Source: Gammaproteobacteria bacterium (GTDB lineage Bacteria > Pseudomonadota > Gammaproteobacteria > Pseudomonadales > UBA5518). From it: DNA of 64,000 bases. Positions 10,321 to 19,327 of the stretch are shown here, one piece after another. The notes below the pieces were generated by a model that saw only the letters and a program-made list of their open reading frames with translations, was not told where the DNA came from and made no database searches. Where the stretch lies: the NCBI GenBank assembly GCA_016718385.1, contig JADKDK010000006.1, forward strand, positions 310,001 through 374,000, written 5' to 3'. Within the stretch, counting starts at the first letter, position 1; every line of letters starts with the position of its first letter. The position numbers and the translations under genes were made by a program.

Positions 10321-11136
10321 TCAGCGCGCCAGCGCGACGCGCGGCAGCACGCAACTGGCTTCGGACAGCGGCTCCACGCTGACCGGCTCGCCCAGCAGCC
10401 GGCTCATCAGCGCCTGCTGCGCCGGTGCGTCGCCACTGGTGTAGCAGCGCAGCGTGCCGCCGCCCTCGACCGCCGCGCCCAGCACTTGCGCCACGCGACG
10501 CGCCACCGCCGCGCCGGGGTCGATCACCTGCACGCCCGGACCGACCACGGCGCGGATGCTCTCGAGCAGGAACGGGTAATGCGTGCAGCCGAGCACCACG
10601 GTGTCGGCGCCGGCATCGAGCAGCGGCCGCAGGCAGCTGCGCAGCAGCGCCAGCGTGCGCGGCCCGTCGAGATCGCCCGCCTCGACCTGCTCCACCAGCC
10701 CGCTGGCCGGCTGGCTCAGCACGCGCGTGAAATGTCCGAAACGCTCGAGGAGTTCGGCGTACCTGCGGCTCTGCAGCGTGCCGGCGGTGGCGAGGATGCC
10801 GACGATGCCGCTGCGCGTGGCCTGGGAGGCCGGCTTCACCGCCGGCTCGATGCCGACGATGGGCAGCGCGTAGTGCGCGCGCAGCGCGTGCGCCGCGGCC
10901 GCGGTGGCGGTGTTGCAGGCAATGACCAGCGCGCGCGCACCGGCCGCGAGCAGGAAATCGCTGATCGCGAAGGCGCGCTCGCGGATGAACGCATCGGATT
11001 TCTCGCCATAGGGGAGGTAGCGCGCATCGGAGACGTAGACGATGTCCAGGCGCGGCATCTGCCGGCGCATCTCGCGCACGATCGAGAGCCCGCCCACGCC
11101 GGAATCGAAAACGCCCACGGGGCGATGGTCGGACAT
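10321..11136 (-). CDS. murI: Glutamate racemase
   Basis: Interconverts L- and D-glutamate for peptidoglycan synthesis; cytoplasmic, 271 residues. ATG 11136 gives MSDHRPVGVFDSGVGGLSIV, the standard family start with its catalytic Asp region. The two catalytic cysteines are in IACNTATAA and LGCTHYPFL, and the substrate loop is SDARYLPYGEK. Upstream extension of the frame to 11679 is not needed. It heads the murI-GNAT-citE gene string and is divergent from the oxidoreductase gene at 11281, with about 144 bases between for both promoters. Confidence 0.95.
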   Translation of the reverse strand: MSDHRPVGVFDSGVGGLSIVREMRRQMPRLDIVYVSDARYLPYGEKSDAFIRERAFAISDFLLAAGARALVIACNTATAAAAHALRAHYALPIVGIEPAVKPASQATRSGIVGILATAGTLQSRRYAELLERFGHFTRVLSQPASGLVEQVEAGDLDGPRTLALLRSCLRPLLDAGADTVVLGCTHYPFLLESIRAVVGPGVQVIDPGAAVARRVAQVLGAAVEGGGTLRCYTSGDAPAQQALMSRLLGEPVSVEPLSEASCVLPRVALAR

Positions 11137-11280
11137 GTGGTGCGCAACCCCCGGCGCGGCGCGTGAATGGTCCGCCATGGTAATGAAGCGCGGGCGCGCG
11201 GAGCAACGCCGGGAACACGGGGAAAGCCAGATGCGCCGGCAATTGGGTAAACTGCCCGCGTAATCCCGGGGAACGCGTCC

Positions 11281-11736
11281 ATGTCGCTGCTGATGAAGAT
11301 CCTGATGTCGCCCTCGGGCCTGAGCTTCGACCGCGCGCTGGTGCGCTGGACCGGCGAATCGCTGCTCAACCGCGTGTTCGCGCGCCAGGCCGGCTTCGCG
11401 CCGCAACCGGCACTGCTGCTGGAAACGCGCGGGCGCAGGAGCGGCACGGCGCGCCAGGCCGTGCTGCCGTGGTTCCGAATCGACGGCAAGCTGATGGTGG
11501 TGGGCAGCAAGGGCGGCATGCCCACGGACCCGGCCTGGGTCAGCAACCTGCGCGAGCACCCGGACGTTACCGTTTACATTGCCCGCAAGCGCCACGACGC
11601 CCGCGCGCGCATCGCCACCGGCGAGGAGCGCGCGGCGCTGTGGACCGCGCTCACGGCGCGCGTGCCCACCTACGCCCACTACCAGTCGCTCACGACGCGG
11701 GAGATACCGGTGGTGATCCTTGAACTTGCCGGCTGA
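11281..11736 (+). CDS. Deazaflavin-dependent nitroreductase (DDN/FGD-like) family protein
   Basis: A 151-residue protein of the split-barrel family known from mycobacterial F420-dependent quinone and nitro reductases. The region ALLLETRGRRSGTARQAVLPWF matches the L-x-T-x-G-R-x-S-G-x-x-R core, and VVGSKGGMPTDPAWVSNLREHPDVTV matches the following G-S-x-G-G-x-x-x-x-P-x-W-x-x-N-L-x-x-x-P signature. Reduced F420 is the known cofactor in actinobacteria. Whether this host makes F420 cannot be seen here, so FMN or another flavin is possible. It is a single gene, convergent with the DUF1329 operon end, with palindromic repeats between. Confidence 0.85.
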   Translation: MSLLMKILMSPSGLSFDRALVRWTGESLLNRVFARQAGFAPQPALLLETRGRRSGTARQAVLPWFRIDGKLMVVGSKGGMPTDPAWVSNLREHPDVTVYIARKRHDARARIATGEERAALWTALTARVPTYAHYQSLTTREIPVVILELAG

Positions 11737-11745
11737 GGCCTTGCG

Positions 11746-11813
11746 GGTCCGGCTGAAGGCCGGGTCCTTGTCGGGCTGAAGCCCGACCTACAAGCCCGAC
11801 CTACAAGCCCGAG
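11746..11813. repeat. REP-like palindromes between convergent genes
   Basis: A perfect palindrome GTCGGGCTGAAGCCCGAC begins at 11770. It is followed by CTAC and two further partial copies (AAGCCCGACCTAC, then AAGCCCGAG). An imperfect GGTCCGGC/GGCCGGGTCC pair precedes it at 11747-11766. It lies in the 87 bases between the two stop codons, so it could also act as a bidirectional terminator or mRNA stabiliser. It belongs to the same dispersed family as the elements near 32.3, 34.8, 41.0 and 49.5 kb. Confidence 0.85.
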
Positions 11814-11823
11814 TCACAAGGCG

Positions 11824-13197
11824 TCAGCGCTTGCCGGACTTGCGCAGGTTGTCGACGGTGAAGAAACCCTCGCCCGGGTCCGGCGCCGAGAAGTTCCACG
11901 GCCTGGTCCAGTTCGTCATGCGCGTGGTGTTGTACACGCCGGCGCGCAGATCGTGGAACATCTGGCTGCGGATGTCGTAGCCCTTCTGGTCGAACAGGTA
12001 CAGCGAGTTGATCATCACCGTCTTCCACAGCTCGCCGCGGTTGTCGTAGTTCTCGGTGATGGCGATGTGCCAGCCGTCTTCCTCGACGTAGAAGCGCCGC
12101 TTGCCGTAGATGTGGCGGAAGCCCTCGCGCAGCGTGGCCTCGACCACCCAGACGCGCCGCAGCTCGTATCGCATGTAGTCCGGGTTGGCGTGCCCGGCCG
12201 TCAGCAGCTGATCCTGCGTCAGCGCGGGGTCGTCGAAACGGTAGCTGTGGAACGGCACGTACATTTCCTGTCGCCCGACCAGCGTCCACTCGAAGCGGTC
12301 CATGGCGCCGTTGAATCCCAGCGTGTCGTCGATCGTGAGGAAGCCGCCGGGGCCGTCGGGCGTGTCATAGCCGACGTTCGGCGCCTGGCGGATGCGCCGC
12401 GATCCGGGCAGGTAGCGCCAGACGCTGCGCGGCGTCTCGGTGTAGTCGAGCGGTTCGTGGATCAGCGTGATCGAGCCCTTGTCGCGCACCGGTTCCTCGA
12501 CCGCGAACCAGATGTAGGCGGAATACTTGCTGAGCGACTTGAAGTCGGCGCCGATGGGGATGTCGGGGTTGGAGAACAGGACCTTCATGTACGTCACGCC
12601 GCGGCGCAACGAACGGTTGCCGTCGGGGTAGACGACCACATCGTCGGTGAGCCCCTCCATGTTGTGGGATGGCGTGCTGAGTCGCGAGTTCCAGATCGGG
12701 TGGGCGCCCATCGTGGGTATCGGAAACGGCAGGCCGCCGGTATAGCCGTTGACACCGTCATCGCCGTTGTACAGTTCCGTGTGGGTGGCGTTGTGGCGCG
12801 CCCGCTGCGCCGCGTCCTTGGTCACCCCGAAATCGCGGTGCGTGGGGTAGACGTCCATGCGGAAGGTCTTCGGATAGGTCTGGAACAGCGCCTTCTGTCC
12901 CGCGCTGAGGCGCGCGCCGTACTGCTCAACGTTCTGCGCCGTGATCGAGAACAGCGGTTTCTCGCGCGCGTAGGGGTCGGGATAGACGGTGGCGGGACCG
13001 GCAAACTCGAGCCCCGGCGGCACACCGATGATCTTGCCGCTCCACGCCGGGATCGATCCGTCGGCGTTGCCGGCCACCTCCGCGCCGGTGGGCGTGAGCT
13101 GCGTGCCGAGCCTGGCCGCCTCCTCCTCGCTCACCTTGGCCGAGGCCAGCGGCGCCGCGAGCGCCAGGGTCAGTCCGCCTATCAGAAGTGCACGCAT
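11824..13197 (-). CDS. DUF1329 envelope protein (LolA/LolB-like outer-membrane-associated)
   Basis: A 457-residue exported protein. The signal peptide is MRALLIGGLTLALAAPLASA (1-20), and the mature start KVSEEEAARLGTQLTPTGAEVAGNADGSIPAW is the hallmark of DUF1329. The rest is beta-rich with many aromatic residues and ends LRKSGKR. DUF1329 proteins resemble periplasmic lipoprotein carriers and regularly co-occur with DUF1302, MMPL-type RND exporters and YCF48-like proteins, as here. A role in moving hydrophobic molecules across the periplasm is inferred from that association. It is the last gene of the minus-strand operon, 24 bases after DUF1302. Confidence 0.9.
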   Translation of the reverse strand: MRALLIGGLTLALAAPLASAKVSEEEAARLGTQLTPTGAEVAGNADGSIPAWSGKIIGVPPGLEFAGPATVYPDPYAREKPLFSITAQNVEQYGARLSAGQKALFQTYPKTFRMDVYPTHRDFGVTKDAAQRARHNATHTELYNGDDGVNGYTGGLPFPIPTMGAHPIWNSRLSTPSHNMEGLTDDVVVYPDGNRSLRRGVTYMKVLFSNPDIPIGADFKSLSKYSAYIWFAVEEPVRDKGSITLIHEPLDYTETPRSVWRYLPGSRRIRQAPNVGYDTPDGPGGFLTIDDTLGFNGAMDRFEWTLVGRQEMYVPFHSYRFDDPALTQDQLLTAGHANPDYMRYELRRVWVVEATLREGFRHIYGKRRFYVEEDGWHIAITENYDNRGELWKTVMINSLYLFDQKGYDIRSQMFHDLRAGVYNTTRMTNWTRPWNFSAPDPGEGFFTVDNLRKSGKR

Positions 13198-13221
13198 GCC
13201 CGTCTCCCCCCGTTGCGCCTG

Positions 13222-14826
13222 TCAGAAGCTGTACTTGATGTTGAACGCGACGTTGTCGCGGTCGATGATCCAGTGGTCGAAGCCGCCGCCGGAATAGTTC
13301 GCATAACTCAGCTCGGCGATGACCTTGTCGAGCCAGGTGCCGCGCAGCGTCACGCCGGTGACCACCGCGTCATCGACCATCTGCGCCTCGCGGATCGTGC
13401 CGTCGAGCGTGTGCATGACGAACAGCACGACATTCGTGTCCAGCGCCTGCAGCACGTTCTTGTAGGCGAAATCGGCGCGCACCGCGTAACTGAAGGCCCG
13501 CGCGTCGAAGGCCAGGTCGTCGCCGCTGCGGCCCACGACGTCGACGCCCACGAACTCGCCGACCAGCGCGAGGTCGTCCCACAGCGCGTTCGGACGGACC
13601 ACCTGCGTGAAGCCCACCTGCGCCTGGAGCAGTTCCTCGCGTTCGGGGTCGCCGGCGGCATTGGCGAATGGCGTGTTGGCCCGGTAAGAGACCTCGCCAT
13701 TGACCTGGGTGTCGCCGACCAGCGTGCTGAAGCTCGCGCCCGTGGTGCGGATGTCGTCGAAATAGCGTATGCGGTAGCTGACCGGCAGCGCCTGGCCCGC
13801 GATGGCGATGTCCTGGCGCTCGAAACTCGGCGCCTTGTTGTGCGCGTTCACGTAGTACAAGGCGAGTTCCGTACCCGACTCCAGGCTGTAGCGCAGCGCC
13901 ACGCCGTACTGGCCCTGGTCGCCGGGTTCGTCGTCGGCGAGGCGCGGAATGCGCGGATCGAGGCCGAACAGCCCGCGCGCGCCCACGTAGAAGGTTTCCG
14001 CCCCGGGTCCGAGGTAATCCTGCTGGCTGAAGTAGCTGCCCACGCCGTTCAGGATCGTGTGCCTCCACTCGTACTGGTAGTAGGTCTGCAGCGCGAGCGA
14101 GGACGTGAGATCGAGCTGGGCGTACACCGCACCCGTGGGCAGGAAGATCTCCTTGACCTCGGTGCCGGGCACGTTCGCGACCGATGCGTCGAAGCGGTTC
14201 TGCATGCCGTTGATGCCGGGGAAGAAGGTCGCCTCGCCCCAGTTGATCATCTGGCTGCCGAGGCGCAGGTCGAGCACGCGCTCGCCGACGTCGAAGCTCG
14301 CGTAGGCGTAGGCATCGAGGAACTCCGCGTGCGCGCCATGCTCGTCCTCGGTCTCGTCGGGGAAATCACCGCGCCGCGTGGCGGGCGCGTTGTTCATGGT
14401 GAGATAGCCGGCCTCGTCCATCGCGGTGCGGCGGCTCGCGTACACATGGTCGTAGAAGGCCTTGGCACGCACGAATGCGCCGTAGTTGTCCTTCTCGATC
14501 TCGATGTCCACGAGCGCGGTGGCGCGGTTCGAGACGAGGCCGGTGTCGAAATTGTTGTTGCCATCGTCCATGTTCTGCGCGATGACCGTGTCGGGATCCG
14601 AGAGAAAGGACAACTGCCGAGCGAAATCCCAGGAGGGATCAGGCCGGCGCAGCAGATTGTCGTCGGCGTCCTCGACGCGCCACTGCACGCCATAGGTGAG
14701 CGTCGTGTCGAGGTCGATCGAAAGGCCCGACTCCGTCTCGAAGTTGAACGCGCTCGCGCGGCTGGCCGCGAGCAGCAGAGCGGCCGCGGCCAAGCGGCCG
14801 CGCATTGCACGATTCGACGGGTTCAC
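13222..14826 (-). CDS. DUF1302 outer-membrane protein (predicted beta-barrel)
   Basis: A 534-residue exported protein. GTG 14826 is chosen over ATG 14850 because a strong ribosome site GGGGAGG (14834-14840, minus strand) sits 7 bases before it and would lie inside the longer frame. The signal peptide ends near ASRASA, before FNFETESGLSIDLDTTLTYGVQWRVED, the DUF1302 opening. The chain alternates short aromatic/polar strands and ends AFNIKYSF, a C-terminal Phe typical of Bam-inserted barrels. It probably forms the outer-membrane conduit for the RND/DUF1329 system encoded next to it. The substrate is unknown. Confidence 0.9.
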   Translation of the reverse strand: MNPSNRAMRGRLAAAALLLAASRASAFNFETESGLSIDLDTTLTYGVQWRVEDADDNLLRRPDPSWDFARQLSFLSDPDTVIAQNMDDGNNNFDTGLVSNRATALVDIEIEKDNYGAFVRAKAFYDHVYASRRTAMDEAGYLTMNNAPATRRGDFPDETEDEHGAHAEFLDAYAYASFDVGERVLDLRLGSQMINWGEATFFPGINGMQNRFDASVANVPGTEVKEIFLPTGAVYAQLDLTSSLALQTYYQYEWRHTILNGVGSYFSQQDYLGPGAETFYVGARGLFGLDPRIPRLADDEPGDQGQYGVALRYSLESGTELALYYVNAHNKAPSFERQDIAIAGQALPVSYRIRYFDDIRTTGASFSTLVGDTQVNGEVSYRANTPFANAAGDPEREELLQAQVGFTQVVRPNALWDDLALVGEFVGVDVVGRSGDDLAFDARAFSYAVRADFAYKNVLQALDTNVVLFVMHTLDGTIREAQMVDDAVVTGVTLRGTWLDKVIAELSYANYSGGGFDHWIIDRDNVAFNIKYSF

Positions 14827-14851
14827 CGTGTATCCTCCCCTTTGCTGCATC

Positions 14852-17200
14852 TCAGCTCGTCGCCGCGCGGGCCTTGCGACCGATCAGGTAATGCGCGAGC
14901 GCCGGCATCAGCCACAGCGCGCCGATCATGTTCCAGAGGAACATGAAGGTCAGCAGCTTGCCCATGTCCGACTGGAACTTGATCGGCGACCACATCCAGG
15001 TCGCGACCCCGATGGCGAGCGCGATGCCGGTCAGGCCCACTGCCGCGCCGGTGTGGCGCAGGGCGTGGTAGTAGGCTTCCTGCAGCTTCATGCCCTGCTG
15101 CAGGAATATCTGCAGGCGGTTGTAGAGGTAGATCGCGTAGTCGACGCCCACCCCCACCCCGAGCGCGATCACCGGCAGCGTGGCCACCTTCACGCCGATG
15201 CCGAGCCAGGCCATGAGCGCGTTGCACAGCACCGAGGTCAGGCCGAGCGGCACCATGATGCAGATCACCGCCGCGAAGGAGCGGAAACTGAGGAAGACGA
15301 GGGCCGCGACCACCGAATACACCAGGATCAGGATCTGCGTCTGCGCCTTGGTGATCTCCTGGTTGGTTGCGGCCTCGACGCCGGAGTTGCCTGCCGCCAG
15401 CACGAAGCGGATGGCATCGCTGTCGTATTGCGCCGCGAAGGACTGCACGGCCTTCACCACGGTATCGAGGGTCTCTGCCTTGTGGTCGGCCAGGAACAGC
15501 GCCACCGGCGCCAGGCTGCAGTCCGCGTTCACCAGCTGCGGCGGCACCATGCCGAAGGTGGTGTCGAGCGCTCGCTGGTTGCGGATCAGCGTGGCCCACT
15601 TCAGGCTGCCTTCGTTGAAACCCATGGTCACGAGCCGTGCGACCTCGGCCAGCGACACCGCCGACTCGACGCCGGGCACGTTCTGCATCGCCCACCCGAA
15701 GCGGTCGATCAGCGCCAGGTTGTCGTAGAGGAAGCAGGTCTCGGGCCTGGTCTCGACCATCACCACCAGCACGTCCGAGCTCGTCGAGTAGTTGCGCGTG
15801 ATGTAGTCGTTGTCCTTGTTGTAGCGCGAGTCCGGATGCAGTTCGGGGGCGCCGCGATCGAGATCGCCGATCCTCATGTTCTGGCCACCGACGATCCCGA
15901 CCAGGTAGCCGGCCAGCGCCAGCGCCAGTGAAAGCGCCGCGAAGCGCGGCGTGGCGCATTGCGACAGCAGCCGCCAGTGGGAGGAATCGGCCGCCTGGCG
16001 CTGCTCGATGCGCCTCAGTCCTCGCGGCGAGACGCCGGCATAGGACATGATCACCGGCAGCAGCACCAGGTTCGTCAGGATGATCACGCCGACGCCCACG
16101 CTCGCCGCGATGCCGAGGTCCTGGATCACCTCGATGTCGATCAGCATCATCGTGAGAAAGCCGACCGCGTCGGTCAGCAGCGCCGCCATGCCCGCGATGT
16201 AGAGACCGCGGAAGCCGCGCCTGGCCGCCGGCAGCGGCAAACGTCCGGCCACGGCCTCCGCACCGATCGCGTTGACGACCTGTACGCCATGGCTCACGCC
16301 GATCGCGAAGATCAGGAACGGAATCAGTATCGAGTAGGCGTTGAGGCCGTAGCCGAGCGTGGTGAGCAGGCCCATCTGCCAGATGACCGCCATGATGGAG
16401 CAGGCGATGGGCGCCACCGTGGACCACAGCGCACGCGTGTAGAAAAACAGCAGGACCGAGGTGATCACGATCGTGATCAAGGCGAACAGGAAGATCGCCG
16501 TCACGCCCTCGAGCAGGTCGCCGACGATCTTGGCGAAGCCGACGATGTGGATCGTGACGGTGTCGTCCTGGAAGCGCTCGCGCACGCGCGTTTCCAGCTC
16601 CTGCGAAAGCGCGTGGTAGTCGAGCTGCTTGCCGGTGATCGGGTCCTTGTCGAAGATCGGGAACTCGACGATGCTCGAGCGCATGTCGTTCGCCACGAGG
16701 CGCCCCACCTGGCCCGAGCGCATGATGTTGTGGCGCAGCGCCGCGAGGCTCTCGGGCGAGCCGTCGTAGGTGTCTGGCATCACCGCGCTGCCCTCGAAGC
16801 CCGACTCCGTGACCTCGGTCCAGCGCACGTTCGGCGTCCACAGCGACTTGAGCCGGTTGCGGTCCACGCCCTCGATGTAGAAGACCTCGTCACTGACCTT
16901 GCGCAGCACCTCGAGGTAGTGCGGGTCGAAGATATCGCCCGCCGTGCTCGCCACCGCGATCTGGATCGTGGTGCCGGAGGCGCCGAGCTCCGCGATGTGG
17001 CGCATCATCGCCTGCACGAAGGGGTGCTTCATCGGGATCATCTTCTCGAAGCTGGCGTCGGGCCGCAGCTGCGCGGTCTGCCAGGTGAAGAAGGCGGTCA
17101 GCACCAGGAAGATCGCGATCAGCGCCGGGCGGTAGCCGAACACCAGCCGCTCGATGAGCCGCTCTTCCTGGCGCGCGATGGCATCGTCGACCGGCGCCAT
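14852..17200 (-). CDS. RND-superfamily exporter, MMPL type
   Basis: A 782-residue inner-membrane transporter. ATG 17200 is preceded by GGGAGGGGG (17206-17214) and follows the upstream stop directly, so the longer frame to 17254 is not used. TM1 is ALIAIFLVLTAFFTW, followed by a large periplasmic loop. A five-helix block includes LIPFLIFAIGVSHGVQVVNA, and the second half repeats the pattern with VIALGVGVGVDYAIYLYNRL, whose G-x-x-x-D lies in the helix equivalent to the proton-relay TM4. Two-fold internal repeat and length fit the MMPL/hydrophobe-amphiphile families. It is likely the energised component of the envelope lipid or hydrophobe system formed with its operon neighbours. Confidence 0.9.
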   Translation of the reverse strand: MAPVDDAIARQEERLIERLVFGYRPALIAIFLVLTAFFTWQTAQLRPDASFEKMIPMKHPFVQAMMRHIAELGASGTTIQIAVASTAGDIFDPHYLEVLRKVSDEVFYIEGVDRNRLKSLWTPNVRWTEVTESGFEGSAVMPDTYDGSPESLAALRHNIMRSGQVGRLVANDMRSSIVEFPIFDKDPITGKQLDYHALSQELETRVRERFQDDTVTIHIVGFAKIVGDLLEGVTAIFLFALITIVITSVLLFFYTRALWSTVAPIACSIMAVIWQMGLLTTLGYGLNAYSILIPFLIFAIGVSHGVQVVNAIGAEAVAGRLPLPAARRGFRGLYIAGMAALLTDAVGFLTMMLIDIEVIQDLGIAASVGVGVIILTNLVLLPVIMSYAGVSPRGLRRIEQRQAADSSHWRLLSQCATPRFAALSLALALAGYLVGIVGGQNMRIGDLDRGAPELHPDSRYNKDNDYITRNYSTSSDVLVVMVETRPETCFLYDNLALIDRFGWAMQNVPGVESAVSLAEVARLVTMGFNEGSLKWATLIRNQRALDTTFGMVPPQLVNADCSLAPVALFLADHKAETLDTVVKAVQSFAAQYDSDAIRFVLAAGNSGVEAATNQEITKAQTQILILVYSVVAALVFLSFRSFAAVICIMVPLGLTSVLCNALMAWLGIGVKVATLPVIALGVGVGVDYAIYLYNRLQIFLQQGMKLQEAYYHALRHTGAAVGLTGIALAIGVATWMWSPIKFQSDMGKLLTFMFLWNMIGALWLMPALAHYLIGRKARAATS

Positions 17201-17201
17201 C

Positions 17202-18377
17202 TCAGCCCCCTCCCGCTGCCGCAGCACCGGCTTCACCCGCGACCACGGAGGCATCGGCCGCCTGCGCGGCCGGGACGCGGACCGCGCCGCCCTGCCCGAT
17301 CACGACCAGGCTGCCGTCGGGCGCCTGGATCACGCCGGCGAGATTGTCGCGCAGCGTTGCGCGGCTGCGATCCTGCAGTTCGCCGGTCGCGAGGCGCGCG
17401 GCCAGCATCGTCCCGACGTTGCCGACGATCAGCGCCTCGCCGCCCTGCGCGATGGTGCCACCGGCCAGCACCGACTCGGTCGGGCTGTCGAGGCGCCGCC
17501 AGGTGTCGCCGAAATCCGGCGAGACCAGCACCGTGCCCTGCAGGCCGAACGCGCACACGACGTCGCCGCGCGTGAAGGCCAGCGCACCGAACAGGGTTCC
17601 CTCGTAGGCGTGCGAGAGCGCCTCCCAGCTCGCACCGCCATCGCGCGAACGGAACATCGAGCCCGATTCGCCGACGATCAGCAGGCGCCCGGCGCCGCCG
17701 GAGGCGATCGCGTAGTAATGGAGCTCGTCGGGGTTGTCGATGCGCGCCGCGTCGTGGGTCCAGCTGCGCCCGCCGTCGCTGGTGCGCAGGTAGCTGCCGT
17801 AGGCACCCACCGCGATGCCGTTGTCCGCATCCGCGAACCAGACATCCATCAGCGGTGGCGCGTAGGCCGGCTGGCTCGCGCGATCCTCGGCTTCCGCCAG
17901 CGCAAGACGGGCTTCTTCGAGCGCCGCCGCGTCCGCATCGGCGCCCTCGCGTGCAACCAGGTCCCGCCGCGCCTGCTCCAGCGCCGCGCGATCGCGCGCC
18001 TGCTGCTCCGCAAGGCCGTCACGCTGCAGCCGCCAGCTCGCACCGCCATCGTCGGTGGCGATGATCATCCCGTCATGGCCCACCGCCCAGCCATGCTGTG
18101 CGTCGAGGAACCACACGGCCGTGAGCATCACCGAGACCGGCACCGGCGCCTGGATCCAGCGCTGTCCCGAATCGTCGGAATACAGCACGTGACCGCGCTC
18201 GCCCACCGCGACCAGGCGCTCGCCGGCGCGCGCGATGTCGATCAGCAGGCTCTGCGCGGCGCGCGGCATCAGCTGCGCGGCGCGCGGCTCGGGAACTGCG
18301 CCGGCCACGCGGGCGAAGCATGCGAGTGCGGCGAGCACGAGGGCAGGAAAAAACAGATGGTTTCTCGAGCTGCGCAT
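17202..18377 (-). CDS. YCF48-like BNR-repeat beta-propeller, exported
   Basis: A 391-residue periplasmic protein with signal peptide MRSSRNHLFFPALVLAALAC... ending near ARVAGA. Five Asp-box motifs (S/T-x-D-x-G-x-x-W) are visible: YSDDSGQRW, ATDDGGASW, RTSDGGRSW, RSRDGGASW and SPDFGDTW. This is the pattern of photosystem II assembly factor YCF48/HCF136 relatives in non-photosynthetic bacteria. Between blades two and three a charged Ala/Glu/Arg stretch (about 119-165, EQQARDRAALEQARRDLVA...) is predicted to be coiled coil, an unusual insertion. It is first gene of the operon with the RND exporter, whose start follows its stop by one base. Confidence 0.88.
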   Translation of the reverse strand: MRSSRNHLFFPALVLAALACFARVAGAVPEPRAAQLMPRAAQSLLIDIARAGERLVAVGERGHVLYSDDSGQRWIQAPVPVSVMLTAVWFLDAQHGWAVGHDGMIIATDDGGASWRLQRDGLAEQQARDRAALEQARRDLVAREGADADAAALEEARLALAEAEDRASQPAYAPPLMDVWFADADNGIAVGAYGSYLRTSDGGRSWTHDAARIDNPDELHYYAIASGGAGRLLIVGESGSMFRSRDGGASWEALSHAYEGTLFGALAFTRGDVVCAFGLQGTVLVSPDFGDTWRRLDSPTESVLAGGTIAQGGEALIVGNVGTMLAARLATGELQDRSRATLRDNLAGVIQAPDGSLVVIGQGGAVRVPAAQAADASVVAGEAGAAAAGGG

Positions 18378-18475
18378 CCCGATCCTGTTGTTTTATCCGG
18401 GAACACCTGCGCGAGGGATTCTATGCACACCGCTCGCGATTGCGCATGATACGCATCAACCCGGGGGGAAACGCA

Positions 18476-19327
18476 ATGCAGGACAACCAGGCACAGGTCG
18501 AATTCTGGAACGGTGAAGGGGGGCAGCGCTGGGCCGATCACGACGCCCAGTTCGAGCGCACCATCGGCCCGCTGACCGCGCCGCTGCTCGCGCGCATCGC
18601 GCCGAATGCCGCCACGCGCGCACTGGACATCGGCTGCGGCTGCGGCAACCAGACACTGGCGCTGGCCCGCCACCTCGGCCCGGGCGCGCACGTCACCGGC
18701 GTCGACATCTCCGCGCCCATGCTGGCGCTGGCGCGTCAGCGCGCGGCCGCGGGTGCCGCCCCGCTCGAATTCCTGCTCGCCGACGCCTCGACACACCGTT
18801 TCGAGCCGCAGAGCTTCGGGCTGTTGTTCTCGCGCTTCGGCGTGATGTTCTTCGCCGACCCGCTGCAAGCCTTCCGCAACCTGCACGCGGCCTGCGCGGC
18901 GGGCGCGCGGCTGGTGTTCTGCTGCTGGCAGGCGCCGGCGCTGAACGACTGGCTCCGGCTGCCGCTGCAAGCCGCACTGCGCCACGTGCCCGCGCCGGCA
19001 GCGACGGATCCGCACGCGCCGGGGCCTTTTGCCTTCGCCGACCGCGCGCGCGTCAGCGCCATCCTCGAGGCGGCCGGTTTCGGCGCCGTGCAGTTCGAGA
19101 GCCTGGAAACAGAACTCTGCTTCGCCGAGGGCGATACCCTGGCCGCGGCCACCACCGCGATGGTGGAGGCCGGTCCGGTGAATGCACTGCTCGCGCCGCT
19201 CGATGCCGAGGCGCGCGCGCGGGCGCTGGACGACATCCGCGCGACTCTCGCGCCGCACTATCGCGAGGGGAAAATGATGATGCGCTCGGCGGCATGGCTG
19301 GTCTGCGCTGACCGGATCGCCGGGTGA
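18476..19327 (+). CDS. Class I SAM-dependent methyltransferase
   Basis: A 283-residue cytoplasmic enzyme. ATG 18476 is chosen for the GGGGGGAA at 18463-18470; the frame is open further upstream but into the YCF48 promoter. Motif I is ALDIGCGCGNQTLALA, the acidic residue of motif II is in VTGVDISAPMLALAR, and motif III is around FGLLFSRFGVMFFADP. It resembles UbiE/COQ5-type small-molecule methyltransferases. The substrate is unknown. Its stop overlaps the GTG of the DUF2339 gene, so they are translationally coupled. Confidence 0.87.
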   Translation: MQDNQAQVEFWNGEGGQRWADHDAQFERTIGPLTAPLLARIAPNAATRALDIGCGCGNQTLALARHLGPGAHVTGVDISAPMLALARQRAAAGAAPLEFLLADASTHRFEPQSFGLLFSRFGVMFFADPLQAFRNLHAACAAGARLVFCCWQAPALNDWLRLPLQAALRHVPAPAATDPHAPGPFAFADRARVSAILEAAGFGAVQFESLETELCFAEGDTLAAATTAMVEAGPVNALLAPLDAEARARALDDIRATLAPHYREGKMMMRSAAWLVCADRIAG

